From assembly GCF_900156495.1 (NCBI RefSeq), contig NZ_FTNT01000009.1, positions 124,001-188,000 on the forward strand: a stretch of DNA of 64,000 bases, written 5' to 3'. This document shows positions 21,046 through 30,786 of the stretch, one piece after another; position 1 is the first letter of the stretch, and each line of letters opens with the position of its first letter. The notes below the pieces were generated by a model, which ran no database searches, had not been told where the DNA came from, and worked only from the letters and a program-made list of their open reading frames with translations. This DNA is from Williamsia sterculiae. GTDB taxonomy: Bacteria > Actinomycetota > Actinomycetes > Mycobacteriales > Mycobacteriaceae. A program made the translations under genes and the position numbers.

Positions 21046-21624
21046 ATGAGCACTGCCGAGAAAATCCAGCCTCGCCTGAAGACTCGCTACCGCGAGGAGA
21101 TCAAGGGCGCGCTGAACAAAGAGTTCGACTACGCCAACGTGATGCAGATCCCGGGCGTGGTGAAGGTCGTCGTCAACATGGGTGTCGGCGACGCCGCCCG
21201 CGACGCCAAGCTGATCAACGGGGCGGTCACCGACCTGGCCAAGATCACCGGCCAGAAGCCGGAGATCCGTCGCGCCCGCAAGTCGATCGCCCAGTTCAAG
21301 CTGCGTGAGGGCATGCCCATCGGTGCCCGCGTCACCCTGCGTGGCGACCGCATGTGGGAGTTCCTCGACCGCCTGGTCTCGATCGCCCTGCCGCGTATCC
21401 GTGACTTCCGTGGTCTGTCGGACCGTCAGTTCGACGGCAACGGCAACTACACGTTCGGCCTCAACGAGCAGTCGATGTTCCACGAGATCAACATCGACAA
21501 CATCGACCGGCCGCGCGGTATGGACATCACCGTCGTCACGTCGGCCACCACCGACGACGAGGGCCGGGCGCTGCTGCGCGCCCTGGGCTTCCCGTTCAAA
21601 GACAACAGCGTGAAGGACAACTGA
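21046..21624 (+). CDS. rplE: 50S ribosomal protein L5
   Basis: The 192-aa L5 protein binds 5S rRNA in the central protuberance. [18 protein letters not shown] and [20 protein letters not shown] are diagnostic. It starts at ATG 21046, 1 bp after rplX. Confidence 0.98.
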   Translation: MSTAEKIQPRLKTRYREEIKGALNKEFDYANVMQIPGVVKVVVNMGVGDAARDAKLINGAVTDLAKITGQKPEIRRARKSIAQFKLREGMPIGARVTLRGDRMWEFLDRLVSIALPRIRDFRGLSDRQFDGNGNYTFGLNEQSMFHEINIDNIDRPRGMDITVVTSATTDDEGRALLRALGFPFKDNSVKDN

Positions 21625-21625
21625 G

Positions 21626-21811
21626 ATGGCAAAGAAGGCTCTGATCAACAAGGCCAACAAGAAGCCGAAGTTCGCCGTGCGCGCCTACACCCGCTGCAAC
21701 AAGTGCGGTCGGCCGCACTCGGTGTACCGCAAGTTCGGCCTGTGCCGTATCTGCCTGCGCGACATGGCGCACGCCGGCGAACTGCCGGGTGTGCAGAAGT
21801 CGAGCTGGTAA
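21626..21811 (+). CDS. rpsN: 30S ribosomal protein S14, zinc-binding type Z
   Basis: The 61-aa S14 protein keeps both zinc pairs: CNKC (residues 24-27) and CRIC (40-43). This is the Zn-dependent paralogue. Many actinobacteria also keep a zinc-free copy for zinc starvation; none is in this window. It is the last gene of block 2 and is followed by a hairpin. Confidence 0.98.
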   Translation: MAKKALINKANKKPKFAVRAYTRCNKCGRPHSVYRKFGLCRICLRDMAHAGELPGVQKSSW

Positions 21812-21830
21812 CACACAGCGTTCGGTGACC

Positions 21831-21868
21831 GAAGCCCGGTGACGACCCACGAGTCGTCACCGGGCTTC
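21831..21868 (+). terminator. Hairpin terminator after rpsN
   Basis: A perfect 16-bp stem (21831-21846 with 21853-21868) has a 6-nt loop, followed by GTCGTTTCC. It closes the rplN-rpsN block. Confidence 0.85.
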
Positions 21869-22020
21869 GTCGTTTCCGTGGTTGCCTGATGTCACCCGGC
21901 ACGACCCCGTCGGCGGGTGCGGTTGGGCGCGTCGGCTCAGACCACCCGCAGAGCAGGAGCCGCGGGGAACAGATCGACCGCTTCGACGGACTCCAGTGTC
22001 CGGTCGTCTACGTTCTCCTC

Positions 22021-22692
22021 ATGCCGAAGCTCATGTACGCGGTCTGGGGCGAGCGGGCCGCAACCGTACTCCGCGCGTCCGACCTGCGAACACGACTGGC
22101 CGACGCGGGTGTGGTGCGGATGCAGCTCAACCTCACCGACGATCCGCGCCTCGGGGCAGCCCCGCGCGCGTCCGTCTTCGATCCGCCGGTCGATGCGGTG
22201 GTCAGCATCTGGTCGGGCGACGGCGCCGATGCGCTCACCCCGTTGATCGGGGATCGGGTGGACCGGGTGGCCGGGTGGGTGGTCGACGAACGTCGGTCGG
22301 TGGAGCCACCGGAGCGGTGGGACGGGTCCGCGGCCCCCGAACTCGCCGAGATCACCTTCCTGCGGCGGCCCGACGACGTGCCCCGTACCGAGTGGTTGCG
22401 GCGGTGGCTCAACGACTACACGCCCGCTGCTATCGATGCCCTGTCGCTGCTCGGCGAGCTGCAGAGCGTGGTGGTGTCGCCGCTCGTCCCCGACGCCCCG
22501 AGGATCAGTGCCATCGTGGAGGACCTGTACCCGTTCTCCGTGGTCGGCGACGAACGCATCCGCTTCCGCAGCGAACGGCCGGACGGCTGGACCGAGCAAC
22601 GCGCCGCGGTCGGATACGAGGACAACGTCGACGTGATCCCGACGGTGCGCTACCTCGACGACCTGCGCTCGACGAGGTCGCTGAACCGCTAG
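22021..22692 (+). CDS. EthD-like dimeric alpha-beta barrel protein
   Basis: This 223-aa soluble protein appears to contain two ferredoxin-like EthD-type halves. The second is clearer: ITFLRRPDDVPRTEWLRRWLNDYTPAAI (from about residue 108; only part is conserved with EthD). EthD-like proteins act in oxidative breakdown of ethers and ring compounds, but many have no known role. ATG 22021 was chosen because the upstream frame is Pro/Ser/Arg-rich and unconvincing. Its stop codon shares a CTAG with the convergent gene. Confidence 0.6.
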   Translation: MPKLMYAVWGERAATVLRASDLRTRLADAGVVRMQLNLTDDPRLGAAPRASVFDPPVDAVVSIWSGDGADALTPLIGDRVDRVAGWVVDERRSVEPPERWDGSAAPELAEITFLRRPDDVPRTEWLRRWLNDYTPAAIDALSLLGELQSVVVSPLVPDAPRISAIVEDLYPFSVVGDERIRFRSERPDGWTEQRAAVGYEDNVDVIPTVRYLDDLRSTRSLNR

Positions 22693-24077
22693 CGACCCAG
22701 GAATCCGCCGAGGGCGCCGCCGACTCCGGACTGGTCGCCACTGCCGCTGCCGGCGATCAACCCGCCCGGCGGCATCTCCGAGGGCTGCACGATCACGAAT
22801 CCCTGACCGCTGAACGACAGCGTGAACCGTTCGCCGGTGCTGCGGCCGATGAGGGTGCCAAGGTTGAAGTTGTCGTTGCTCTTCACACCGGTCGACAGGC
22901 TCGACGACCACGCCACCGCGGCCTGCGGGTCCGCGTAGGTGGGTTGGTCCACGGTGAGCACCACCGGACTGCCCTCGGTGGTGATCGCGATGCGTCCCCG
23001 ACCGGTGAACACGCAGTTGAACAGTCCGGCGTTGCTCATCGCGCCGGCCCCGCGCACGCGGGCGATGTCGTACCGCAACGACGACTCGAAGGCGAGCACG
23101 TTCGCGCCGTTGATGGTGAGCCCGTCGCTGCCGTCGAGGTCGATGAGGTGCACGTCGGCGGCGGCGTTGGCCAGGAACAGGTCCCCGCGGCCGCTGACCT
23201 TCATCAGCGGCACACCCTCACCGGACATCGCCTGTCGGATGGCCCGTCCGATGCCGCCCGCGCCCTGCGCCTCGAACCGCATGTCGCCCTGGTAGGCCAC
23301 CATCGATCCGGCGCGGGCCATCACCTCACCGTTGAGGCCGACCCGGCACATCTTGCCGCCCTGCTTCTGGATCCCGGCCCCGGAGACCTCGGCGTGGGCG
23401 GGGGCGAAGAGATCGCTCTGCATGGCGGGAACTCCCTGTGCTGGTCCGGGCTGTGAGGTGGCGGGTGCGGGCGTCGGGGGACTCGGCGGTGCCTGGGTGA
23501 CGGGTGCCCGCGGTGGCTGCGGATCGGGCGTCGCCTGTCGAGCGGCGGCGGGCTGAGCGGCGGCGGGCTCGTCGTCGACGACGATGCCGAAGTCCTCGGC
23601 GAGACCGGCGAGACCCGAGTCGTACCCCTGTCCGACGGCGCGCACCTTCCACCCGTCGCCGCGCCGGTACACCTCCAGGCAGACCACCGCGGCCTCCGTG
23701 CTCAGACCCGGTACCACGAACTCCACCTGGGGTTCACCGGCACCCGTCCCCACGGTCGCCCGCAGGGTGCCCGCGGTCGCGAAGGTGGCGGGCCCGGTAC
23801 CGTCCAGGCTGGCGGTGACCGCGATGGTCTCGATATCGGCGGGGACCCGCGCCGGGTCGATGTCGACCAGGTCAACCCCTTGTCCGGCGCGATAGGTCAC
23901 CCCCGGCCCGGACGGCTGGTTGTAGAACACCAGGTCGGCGTCGGATTGGACCCGTCTCGCGCCCGTCAGCAGCACCGCCGAGGTGTTCACCGGCGACGCA
24001 CACGACACCGAGACCGCTACCGTGCCCGTGGGCAGCGGAGCGTTCTCACCCGGGGACAGCTGCTTCATGGCCACCAT
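22689..24077 (-). CDS. TerD-AIM24 fusion protein
   Basis: This 462-aa protein has two unlike halves. Residues 4-170 resemble the TerD calcium-binding fold of tellurite/stress-resistance clusters (MKQLSPGENAPLPTG; SDADLVFYNQP; VVCLEVYRRGDGWKVRAVGQGYDSGL). A Pro/Ala-rich linker (about 175-220) follows. Residues 225-445 resemble the AIM24 domain (MARAGSMVAYQGDMRFEAQG; GRGDLFLANAA; FTGRGRIAITTEGSPVVL). The role may be metal or stress sensing at the membrane, but no direct evidence is visible. ATG 24077 and ATG 24068 are both possible starts. It converges on the EthD-like gene with a 4-bp overlap of stops. Confidence 0.82.
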   Translation of the reverse strand: MVAMKQLSPGENAPLPTGTVAVSVSCASPVNTSAVLLTGARRVQSDADLVFYNQPSGPGVTYRAGQGVDLVDIDPARVPADIETIAVTASLDGTGPATFATAGTLRATVGTGAGEPQVEFVVPGLSTEAAVVCLEVYRRGDGWKVRAVGQGYDSGLAGLAEDFGIVVDDEPAAAQPAAARQATPDPQPPRAPVTQAPPSPPTPAPATSQPGPAQGVPAMQSDLFAPAHAEVSGAGIQKQGGKMCRVGLNGEVMARAGSMVAYQGDMRFEAQGAGGIGRAIRQAMSGEGVPLMKVSGRGDLFLANAAADVHLIDLDGSDGLTINGANVLAFESSLRYDIARVRGAGAMSNAGLFNCVFTGRGRIAITTEGSPVVLTVDQPTYADPQAAVAWSSSLSTGVKSNDNFNLGTLIGRSTGERFTLSFSGQGFVIVQPSEMPPGGLIAGSGSGDQSGVGGALGGFLGR

Positions 24078-24125
24078 TGTTCCAGGTGCCGGCCATCACC
24101 CGGGTGGGTTCACCCCCGGGCGCCG

Positions 24126-25034
24126 TCAGCCGATCGTGGCCGGATCCCGGAAATACGAATCGGTGGCCAGGTCGTCGAGCAACCCGGGGCCGGCCGGGGT
24201 CCAGTTCAACGTCTCCCGGGTGACGTCACTCGACGCGGGGAGATCGAGGGAGAAGAACCCTCCGATCCACCCGAAATGATCGGTGACGTCGTCGGGCGCG
24301 ATCGAGGCAACCGGGACATCCAGACCTCGGCCGATCGCGGTGGCGATGTCGCGTGCGGTGATCGCCTCCTCGTCGACGGCATGGACCACGCCGCCGACCG
24401 GTGGACGTTCCAGCGCCAACCGCACCAGTCGGGCGGCATCGGACCGATGTACCGCGGCCCAGCGATTGCCACCGTCGCCCACGTGACCGGACACACCGCG
24501 CTGCCGAGCCACCTCGACTAGGGTCTTGATGAATCCGTGGTCACCGTCACCGTGCACCGAGGGCGCAAAGCGCAGGCTCACCGGGCGTACGCCGTGCTCG
24601 GCGTAACTCAGTGCCAGCTCCTCACCCCCGCCGCGCGGGGAATCGGGTCCGGACACAGGCGTGGGGTCGTTCTCGGTCACCACCTGACCCGGTTTGACCA
24701 GAAGGCCCGCGGCGAACAGCAGAGGCTTCCCGGAGTCGCGCAATGCGTCGCCGAGCGCGGTGATCACCGCCCGCTCGGTGTGACCTGCGCCGACGAAGTC
24801 GGAGAAGTCGTGGTTGAACGCGAGGTGCACCACACCGTCGGCGGCGGCAGCAGCAGCGGCGAGACCCTCCGGGTCGTCGATGCTGCCGCGGTGTACCCGG
24901 GCTCCGGCGGCCGCGATCGCGGTGGCCGAGGCGTCGGAACGGGCCAATCCGACCACCTCGTGACCGGCCTGCACTAACTCGGGGACGACGGCCGAGCCGA
25001 TCCAGCCCGATGCCCCGGTGACGAATACGCGCAT
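24126..25034 (-). CDS. NAD(P)-dependent SDR/epimerase-type reductase
   Basis: This 302-aa extended/atypical SDR begins MRVFVTGASGWIGSAVVPEL with the Rossmann TGxxGxxG motif. GRSxR-like selection is seen in GLARSDASATA, suggesting NADP(H) use. The catalytic Tyr-x-x-x-Lys of classical SDRs is not obvious; LSYAEHGVR occupies the expected place, so activity is uncertain. ATG 25034 was chosen for its GGAGAG site. It is divergent from a TetR gene, with a large palindrome between them. Confidence 0.88.
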   Translation of the reverse strand: MRVFVTGASGWIGSAVVPELVQAGHEVVGLARSDASATAIAAAGARVHRGSIDDPEGLAAAAAAADGVVHLAFNHDFSDFVGAGHTERAVITALGDALRDSGKPLLFAAGLLVKPGQVVTENDPTPVSGPDSPRGGGEELALSYAEHGVRPVSLRFAPSVHGDGDHGFIKTLVEVARQRGVSGHVGDGGNRWAAVHRSDAARLVRLALERPPVGGVVHAVDEEAITARDIATAIGRGLDVPVASIAPDDVTDHFGWIGGFFSLDLPASSDVTRETLNWTPAGPGLLDDLATDSYFRDPATIG

Positions 25035-25051
25035 GAGACTCTCCTTCACGA

Positions 25052-25079
25052 TGTCAGCCACTGACGTCAGCGGCTGACA
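25052..25079. promoter_or_regulatory. 28-bp palindromic operator between SDR and TetR genes
   Basis: Outer arms TGTCAGCC (25052-25059) and GGCTGACA (25072-25079) are perfect inverted repeats. The centre CTGACGTCAG (25061-25070) is itself a perfect palindrome. Only one base pair breaks symmetry. A further TGTCAG half-site lies at 25095-25100. It is 18 bp before the SDR start and is most likely the target of the divergent TetR protein. Confidence 0.7.
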
Positions 25080-25139
25080 TCACAGTACAACCGATGTCAG
25101 TTTGTGTCATCGCTTCTGGGTCCCGACTACACTCGGACT

Positions 25140-25712
25140 GTGGGACGTTGGGAACCGGACGCGCGTGGGCGTATGCAGCGCGCCGCGCTCGAGCTCTACT
25201 CCGAACGCGGTTTCGAGCAGACGACCGTGGCCGACATCGCCGAGCGCGCCGGGGTCACCGAGCGCACGTTCTTCCGGCACTTCGCCGACAAGCGGGAGGT
25301 GCTGTTCGACGGTTCGGCAGCCCTGCAACAGGCGGTGGTCGACGCGATAGCGGACGCGCCGGACGACGCGTCACCCGTCGACGTCGCCACCGCGGGGATG
25401 CTCGCCTGCGCCGGTGTACTGGACGCCCATCGCGACTACCCGCGACGACGCGCGCAGGTCATCGCCGACAACCAGGATCTGCAGGAGCGTGAACTGCTCA
25501 AGATGGCCACCCTGTCGACCGCCGTCTCGGCCGCACTGCGCGACCGTGGGGTCGCCGCACTGGCCGCGGACCTCGCCGCCGAGGTGGGGGTGACGATCTT
25601 CAAGGTCGGTTTCGACCGCTGGGTCGGCGGCGACGACGGTGCGGATCTTGCGGAGTGCATGCGCATCGCCCTCGGCGAACTCCGGGCGGTGACCGCGTCG
25701 TCCGCGGGCTGA
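25140..25712 (+). CDS. TetR/AcrR-family regulator
   Basis: This 190-aa regulator has an HTH at about residues 24-46 (TTVADIAERAGVTERTFFRH) and FRHFADKREVLFDG after it. GTG 25140 (MGRWEPDARG) was preferred to GTG 25104: a TACACT -10 box at 25128-25133 puts the transcription start on this GTG, giving a leaderless message. It probably represses itself and the divergent SDR gene through the palindrome between them. Confidence 0.9.
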   Translation: MGRWEPDARGRMQRAALELYSERGFEQTTVADIAERAGVTERTFFRHFADKREVLFDGSAALQQAVVDAIADAPDDASPVDVATAGMLACAGVLDAHRDYPRRRAQVIADNQDLQERELLKMATLSTAVSAALRDRGVAALAADLAAEVGVTIFKVGFDRWVGGDDGADLAECMRIALGELRAVTASSAG

Positions 25713-25742
25713 CCCGCCGCGAGTCACCCCGTGGGCTGGGAT

Positions 25743-25771
25743 TTGGCCCTGACGACGGGCTTCTCTACACT
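25743..25771 (+). promoter_or_regulatory. Promoter of the rpsH block
   Basis: A -35 TTGGCC (25743-25748), a 17-nt spacer and a -10 TACACT (25766-25771) precede GGTTGCCC at 25777-25784. It is near-identical to the S10 promoter, including upstream GGATTTGGC. Confidence 0.7.
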
Positions 25772-25776
25772 AGAAC

Positions 25777-26045
25777 GGTTGCCCGGGCTCCGGCGTGTCC
25801 ACGTGCCGCCACGATGCCCCGGTGACGACGACTTTTTCTCGCTCTTCAGCTGGAAAAGCCTGCAGTGCGACCACGGGACGTGGTTCGGATTGCCGGAGCA
25901 CGACCCCTCACCGGCAACAGTCGGTGAGGACATGTAACTCGTTTCGTCGTAGGCCCACGACGTTACGTACCAGGCCCGCCGACCAGCGGGAACCGGTGCG
26001 GACGTGCTGTATGGGAACCGCCACGAGAAAGGTTGACGGTCACCC
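25777..26045 (+). promoter_or_regulatory. 5' leader of the rpsH block
   Basis: About 270 nt lie between the predicted start and rpsH. No convincing gene was seen. S8 autoregulates the spc operon in enterobacteria, so a control element is possible, but no known structure was recognised. Confidence 0.35.
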
Positions 26046-26444
26046 ATGACCATGACTGACCCGATCGCAGACTTCTTGACCCGTCTGCGTAACGCCAACT
26101 CGGCGTTCCACGACGAGGTGACGCTCCCGTCGTCGAAGATCAAGGTGAACATCGCCGAGATCCTCAAGCGCGAGGGCTACATCACCGATTTCCGTACCGA
26201 GGACGCCGAGGTGGGCAAGAGCCTCGTGGTGAACCTCAAGTACGGCCCCAGCCGTGAGCGGAGCATCGCCGGCCTGCGCCGCGTCTCCAAGCCTGGTCTG
26301 CGGGTCTACGCGAAGTCCAACAACCTGCCGAAGGTGCTCGGCGGTCTGGGCGTGGCGATCATCTCCACGTCGTCGGGCCTGCTGACCGACCGTCAGGCAG
26401 CCAACCAGGGCGTGGGCGGCGAAGTCCTCGCTTACGTCTGGTAA
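26046..26444 (+). CDS. rpsH: 30S ribosomal protein S8
   Basis: The 132-aa S8 protein is a primary 16S rRNA binder and, in some bacteria, the spc autorepressor. It starts [18 protein letters not shown] and ends with [23 protein letters not shown] 26046 matches the mycobacterial start; the next ATG, two codons on, is an alternative. Confidence 0.98.
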   Translation: MTMTDPIADFLTRLRNANSAFHDEVTLPSSKIKVNIAEILKREGYITDFRTEDAEVGKSLVVNLKYGPSRERSIAGLRRVSKPGLRVYAKSNNLPKVLGGLGVAIISTSSGLLTDRQAANQGVGGEVLAYVW

Positions 26445-26457
26445 GGGGCCAACAACT

Positions 26458-26994
26458 ATGTCGCGAATCGGAAAGCACCCCGTCACTATCCCTGCGGGCG
26501 TGGACGTCAAGCTCGACGGCCAGCTCGTCACGGTCAAGGGCCCGAAGGGTGAGCTCAGCCTCACCGTGTCCGAGCCCATCGCCGTGGCCAAGGAGGACGA
26601 CAGCCTCGTCGTCACCCGTCCCAACGACGAGCGTCGCAACCGTGCCCTACACGGTCTGAGCCGCTCCCTGATCAACAACCTGGTGGTCGGCGTGACCCAG
26701 GGTTACACCACGAAGATGGAGATCTTCGGCGTCGGTTACCGCGTGCAGGCCAAGGGCCGAGACCTCGAGTTCGCCCTGGGCTACAGCCACCCGGTGCCCA
26801 TCGAGGCCCCGGAGGGCATCACCTTCGCGGTCGAGTCGCCCACCAAGTTCTCGGTCTCCGGTATCGACAAGCAGCAGGTCGGCCAGATCTCGGCGAACAT
26901 CCGCCGCCTCCGCCGTCCCGACCCGTACAAGGGCAAGGGCGTGCGGTACGAGGGCGAGCAGATCCGTCGCAAGGTCGGAAAGACGGGTAAGTGA
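26458..26994 (+). CDS. rplF: 50S ribosomal protein L6
   Basis: The 178-aa L6 protein sits near the sarcin-ricin loop. [19 protein letters not shown] and the C-terminal [20 protein letters not shown] are conserved. It lies 13 bp after rpsH. Confidence 0.98.
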   Translation: MSRIGKHPVTIPAGVDVKLDGQLVTVKGPKGELSLTVSEPIAVAKEDDSLVVTRPNDERRNRALHGLSRSLINNLVVGVTQGYTTKMEIFGVGYRVQAKGRDLEFALGYSHPVPIEAPEGITFAVESPTKFSVSGIDKQQVGQISANIRRLRRPDPYKGKGVRYEGEQIRRKVGKTGK

Positions 26995-26995
26995 C

Positions 26996-27409
26996 ATGAG
27001 TGACACCACAGCAACCACCACGGCACCGCGGCGCAAGCCGGTCGGCACCGACGTCTCGACCGCGCGCCGCGCGGGCAAGTCGCGCCGCCACTTCCGCCTG
27101 CGCAAGAAGATCAGCGGAACGCCCGAGCGTCCCCGTCTGGTGGTCAAGCGCAGCTCCCGGCACATCCACGTGCAGCTCGTCGACGACCTGGCGGGCAACA
27201 CCCTGGCCGCCGCGTCCTCCATCGAGGCCGACGTCCGCGCCGCGGGTGGCGACAAGACCGCGCAGAGCGCGAAGGTCGGAGAACTGATCGCCGCGCGTGC
27301 CAAGGCCGCAGGCGTCGAGGCCGCGGTGTTCGACCGGGGTGGCAACGACTACCACGGTCGTATCGCCGCACTGGCCGACGCCGCCCGCGAGGGAGGCCTG
27401 AAGTTCTGA
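26996..27409 (+). CDS. rplR: 50S ribosomal protein L18
   Basis: The 137-aa L18 protein binds 5S rRNA. The core [20 protein letters not shown] and [20 protein letters not shown] are diagnostic. A Thr/Ala/Arg-rich N-terminal extension of about 25 residues is typical of the order. It lies 1 bp after rplF. Confidence 0.98.
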   Translation: MSDTTATTTAPRRKPVGTDVSTARRAGKSRRHFRLRKKISGTPERPRLVVKRSSRHIHVQLVDDLAGNTLAAASSIEADVRAAGGDKTAQSAKVGELIAARAKAAGVEAAVFDRGGNDYHGRIAALADAAREGGLKF

Positions 27410-27446
27410 TGACCACAGCGACCTGTTTCAACGAAGGGACCATCTG

Positions 27447-28103
27447 ATGCCCGGACGTCAGCGGCGTGACGGCGGAAGCGGACCCGCCGGACCGAACGAC
27501 AACGCCAACAACAGCAACAACAACAACGATCGCCGCGGCGGTGGTGGCGGTCGCGACCGTCGCGACAACCGCGGTGGCCGTGAGCAGGACAAGAACCAGC
27601 TCGAGCGCGTGGTCGCCATCAACCGCGTGTCGAAGGTGGTCAAGGGTGGACGTCGGTTCTCCTTCACCGCCCTCGTCATCGTCGGCGACGGCCAGGGCAT
27701 GGTCGGCGTCGGCTACGGCAAGGCCAAAGAGGTGCCCGCCGCGATCCAGAAGGGCGTCGAGGAGGCTCGCAAGAACTTCTTCCGTGTCCCGCTGATCGGT
27801 TCCACCGTGACCCACCCCGTCCAGGGTGAGGCGGCGGCCGGTGTGGTCATGCTGCGTCCGGCCTCGCCCGGTACCGGTGTGATCGCCGGTGGCGCGGTGC
27901 GTGCCGTGCTCGAATGTGCGGGCGTGCACGACGTGCTGGCCAAGAGCCTCGGCAGCGACAACGCCATCAACGTGGTCCACGCCACCGTGGCCGCGCTGAA
28001 GATGTTGCAGCGTCCCGAAGAGGTTGCGGCGCGCCGCGGCCTGCCCATCGAAGACGTCGCACCCGCGGGCATGCTGCGGGCGCGAGCCGGCCAAGGAGCG
28101 TAG
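27447..28103 (+). CDS. rpsE: 30S ribosomal protein S5 with Asn/Gly/Arg-rich extension
   Basis: The 218-aa S5 protein has the conserved core from about residue 52: [20 protein letters not shown], then [21 protein letters not shown]5 shapes the mRNA entry site and decoding accuracy. The first 50 residues are very low complexity: runs of Asn (NNSNNNND) and Gly/Arg ([15 protein letters not shown]). AAC repeats encode the Asn run at about 27500-27528. A 37-bp gap with GAAGGGA separates it from rplR. Confidence 0.97.
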   Translation: MPGRQRRDGGSGPAGPNDNANNSNNNNDRRGGGGGRDRRDNRGGREQDKNQLERVVAINRVSKVVKGGRRFSFTALVIVGDGQGMVGVGYGKAKEVPAAIQKGVEEARKNFFRVPLIGSTVTHPVQGEAAAGVVMLRPASPGTGVIAGGAVRAVLECAGVHDVLAKSLGSDNAINVVHATVAALKMLQRPEEVAARRGLPIEDVAPAGMLRARAGQGA

Positions 28104-28107
28104 CGGC

Positions 28108-28290
28108 ATGGCAGAGCTGAAGATCACCCAGATCAAGGGCACGATCGGCACCAAGAGCAACCAGCGCGACAGCCTGCGGACCCTCGGACTGAGGAAGATC
28201 CGTCAGACCGTCACCCGTGAGGACAACGCCGTCAACCGCGGCCTGATCAACACGGTGCGCCACCTCGTGACAGTCGAAGAGGTTCAGTGA
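28108..28290 (+). CDS. rpmD: 50S ribosomal protein L30
   Basis: The 60-aa L30 protein starts at ATG 28108. [20 protein letters not shown] and [15 protein letters not shown] are diagnostic. A longer open frame upstream overlaps rpsE and was rejected. It lies 4 bp after rpsE and 1 bp before rplO. Confidence 0.97.
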   Translation: MAELKITQIKGTIGTKSNQRDSLRTLGLRKIRQTVTREDNAVNRGLINTVRHLVTVEEVQ

Positions 28291-28291
28291 C

Positions 28292-28732
28292 ATGACCATC
28301 AAACTCCACCACCTTCGCCCGGCTCCCGGGTCGAAGACCGACAAGACCCGTGTGGGTCGCGGTGAGGGGTCCAAGGGTAAGACCGCGGGTCGCGGCACCA
28401 AGGGCACCAAGGCACGCAAGAACGTGCCCGCCGCCTTCGAGGGCGGCCAGATGCCGATCCACATGCGGCTGCCGAAGCTCAAGGGCTTCACCAACCGCAA
28501 CCGGGTCGAGTACCAGGTCGTCAACGTGGGCGACATCGCTCGGCTGTTCCCGGAAGGCGGCACCATCGGTGTCGACGACCTGGTGGCCAAGGGTGCCGTC
28601 CGCAAGAACCAGCTGGTCAAGGTGCTCGGCGACGGCGACCTCTCGGTCGCGGTGCAGTTGACCGCGGACAAGTTCTCCGCGGCGGCGACCGAGAAGATCG
28701 CCGCCTCCGGCGGCACCACCACCGTCAAGTAG
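28292..28732 (+). CDS. rplO: 50S ribosomal protein L15
   Basis: The 146-aa L15 protein is a late 50S assembly protein. The N-terminal [20 protein letters not shown] and [20 protein letters not shown] are the classic Gly/Lys/Arg-rich L15 start. It ends the ribosomal part of this block; secY follows after 168 bp. Confidence 0.98.
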   Translation: MTIKLHHLRPAPGSKTDKTRVGRGEGSKGKTAGRGTKGTKARKNVPAAFEGGQMPIHMRLPKLKGFTNRNRVEYQVVNVGDIARLFPEGGTIGVDDLVAKGAVRKNQLVKVLGDGDLSVAVQLTADKFSAAATEKIAASGGTTTVK

Positions 28733-28803
28733 CACTCGACGCAGCGGTCGCCTCGCGATCCCGCGGGAATCAAACCCCGACCGGGTCGCGGAGCGGCCGC
28801 TGT

Positions 28804-28836
28804 TAGAGTCGATCTCGCCCGGCTCCGGCCGGGCGA
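28804..28836 (+). promoter_or_regulatory. Possible secY promoter and leader hairpin
   Basis: TAGAGT (28804-28809) resembles a -10 box; no good -35 is visible. An 8-bp stem TCGCCCGG (28815-28822) with CCGGGCGA (28829-28836) would lie at the very 5' end of the transcript. It could instead be a weak terminator of rplO. Confidence 0.35.
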
Positions 28837-28900
28837 CAACCACGAACCGATGCGACCGAGTGCACGCGCAGCAGCGTGCTGGTTCGGTAGGAGGAGTTAG

Positions 28901-30226
28901 TTGAGTTCCGCCCTCGTCTCGGCCTTCAGGACACCCGACCTGAGGCGGAAGATCCTCTTCGTCCTGGGCATCCTCATCCTGTACCGCCTGGGCGCCACGC
29001 TCCCGTCCCCCGGTGTGGACTACACCAAGGTGCACACCTGTCTCGACGAGATCTCGCACAACCAGTCGGCAGGTATCTACAGCCTGATCAACCTGTTCTC
29101 CGGCGGTGCGTTGCTGCAGCTGTCGGTGTTCGCGATCGGCATCATGCCGTACATCACGGCGAGCATCATCGTGCAGTTGTTGACCGTGGTCATCCCGCGG
29201 TTCGAGGCCCTGCGCAAGGAGGGTCAGTCCGGTCAGGCCAAGATGACGCAGTACACCCGCTACCTCACGGTGGCGTTGGCATTGCTGCAGTCCACCGGCA
29301 TCGTCGCCCTCGCCGACCGCGGTCAGTTGCTGCAGAACTGCTCCACCAGCAGCGAGATCCTGCGTGACCAGTCCATCTTCGGCCTGACCATCATCGTGCT
29401 GGTGATGACCGCGGGTGCCTGCATCGTGATGTGGTTCGGCGAGCTGATCACCGAGCGCGGCATCGGCAACGGCATGTCGTTGCTGATCTTCGCCGGCATC
29501 GCGGCGCGCCTGCCGTCCGAGGGCAAGCAGATCCTCGACAGCCGCGGCGCCATCGTCTTCACCCTGGTCATCGTGGCCGCACTGCTGATCATCGCGGGTG
29601 TGGTGTTCATCGAGCAGGGCCAGCGACGGATCCCCGTGCAGTACGCCAAACGCATGGTCGGACGCAAGATGTACGGCGGGTCGTCGACATATCTGCCGCT
29701 GAAGGTCAATCAGGCAGGCGTCATCCCGGTGATCTTCGCGTCGTCGTTGCTGTACCTGCCCAACCTGCTGGTCCAGCTGACCAGTGGCAGCGGTGGGGCG
29801 ACCTCCGGCTGGCAGAAGTTCGTGCAGACCTACCTGGTCGACCCGAGCAACTATGTCTACATCATCGTGTATTTCGCGATGATAATCTTCTTCACGTACT
29901 TCTACGTCGCGGTGACCTTCAACCCTGAGGAACGCGCCGACGAGATGAAGAAATACGGGGGCTTCATCCCGGGTATCCGGCCAGGGCAGCCCACCGCCGA
30001 CTACCTGGGTTATGTGCTCAGCCGGATCACCCTGCCGGGTTCGATCTACCTTGGTGTGATCGCGGTGTTGCCCAACCTGTTCCTGGAGATCGGCAACAGC
30101 GGAGGCGTGCAGAACATACCGTTCGGTGGCACCGCGGTGCTGATCATGGTCGGTGTCGGCTTGGACACCGTCAAGCAGGTCAACAGTCAGTTGATGCAAC
30201 GCAAATACGAAGGGTTCCTGAAGTGA
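28901..30226 (+). CDS. secY: Protein translocase subunit SecY
   Basis: The 441-aa channel subunit of the Sec translocon has ten membrane helices. Conserved parts are [20 protein letters not shown] (plug and helix 2), [16 protein letters not shown] and the cytoplasmic loop [20 protein letters not shown]. It starts at TTG 28901 behind GAGGAG, an uncommon start. The stop overlaps adk by GTGA. Confidence 0.97.
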   Translation: MSSALVSAFRTPDLRRKILFVLGILILYRLGATLPSPGVDYTKVHTCLDEISHNQSAGIYSLINLFSGGALLQLSVFAIGIMPYITASIIVQLLTVVIPRFEALRKEGQSGQAKMTQYTRYLTVALALLQSTGIVALADRGQLLQNCSTSSEILRDQSIFGLTIIVLVMTAGACIVMWFGELITERGIGNGMSLLIFAGIAARLPSEGKQILDSRGAIVFTLVIVAALLIIAGVVFIEQGQRRIPVQYAKRMVGRKMYGGSSTYLPLKVNQAGVIPVIFASSLLYLPNLLVQLTSGSGGATSGWQKFVQTYLVDPSNYVYIIVYFAMIIFFTYFYVAVTFNPEERADEMKKYGGFIPGIRPGQPTADYLGYVLSRITLPGSIYLGVIAVLPNLFLEIGNSGGVQNIPFGGTAVLIMVGVGLDTVKQVNSQLMQRKYEGFLK

Positions 30227-30783
30227 GACTCGTGATCTTGGGCCCCCCGGGGGCAGGTAAAGGTACTCAGGCAGAGAAGTTGTCGGAGAGCCTCGGGATC
30301 CCGCACATCTCCACCGGCGACCTCTTCCGCGCGAACATCTCCGAGGGCACCGCGGTCGGCATCGAGGCCAAGCGGTATCTCGATGCCGGTGACCTGGTGC
30401 CGTCCGAGATCACCATCGACATGGTGCGTGCACGGGTCAAGGAACCCGACGCCACCAACGGCTTCATTCTCGACGGTTTCCCGCGGTCGGTCGGGCAGGC
30501 GGATGCGCTGGCCGACATCCTCGACGACCTCGGCGCCGCCCTCGATGCCGTGCTGTCCTTCTCCATCGACGAGGATGTGGTGGTCGAGCGGATGCTGGCT
30601 CGCGGTCGCGAGGACGACAACGAGGATGTGATCCGCAACCGGATGAAGGTCTATCTCGAGGAGACCTCGCCGTTGCTGGAGTACTACCAGAAGAGCAGCA
30701 CCGAGGGCACTGTGAAGACCATCGACGCCGTGGGCGATGTGGAAGAGGTCCACCAGCGCGTGCTGCGGGCCCTCAACGCCTGA
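30223..30783 (+). CDS. adk: Adenylate kinase, short form
   Basis: The 186-aa enzyme interconverts ATP, AMP and ADP. The P-loop [10 protein letters not shown] is at residues 7-16, and [13 protein letters not shown] is the AMP/Mg region. The LID is short: [19 protein letters not shown] lacks the roughly 30-residue zinc/LID insert of longer bacterial forms, as in mycobacterial Adk (about 181 aa). GTG 30223 overlaps the secY stop. Confidence 0.97.
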   Translation: MRLVILGPPGAGKGTQAEKLSESLGIPHISTGDLFRANISEGTAVGIEAKRYLDAGDLVPSEITIDMVRARVKEPDATNGFILDGFPRSVGQADALADILDDLGAALDAVLSFSIDEDVVVERMLARGREDDNEDVIRNRMKVYLEETSPLLEYYQKSSTEGTVKTIDAVGDVEEVHQRVLRALNA

Positions 30784-30786
30784 GCC

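Noticed and set aside
28759..28768. TCCCGCGGGA palindrome between rplO and secY as a terminator
   Set aside because: The stem is too short and has no loop; not convincing as a terminator.
28247..30199. 650-codon - strand frame opposite secY and rplO
   Set aside because: Shadow frame of secY with no domain; SecY is unambiguous on the + strand.
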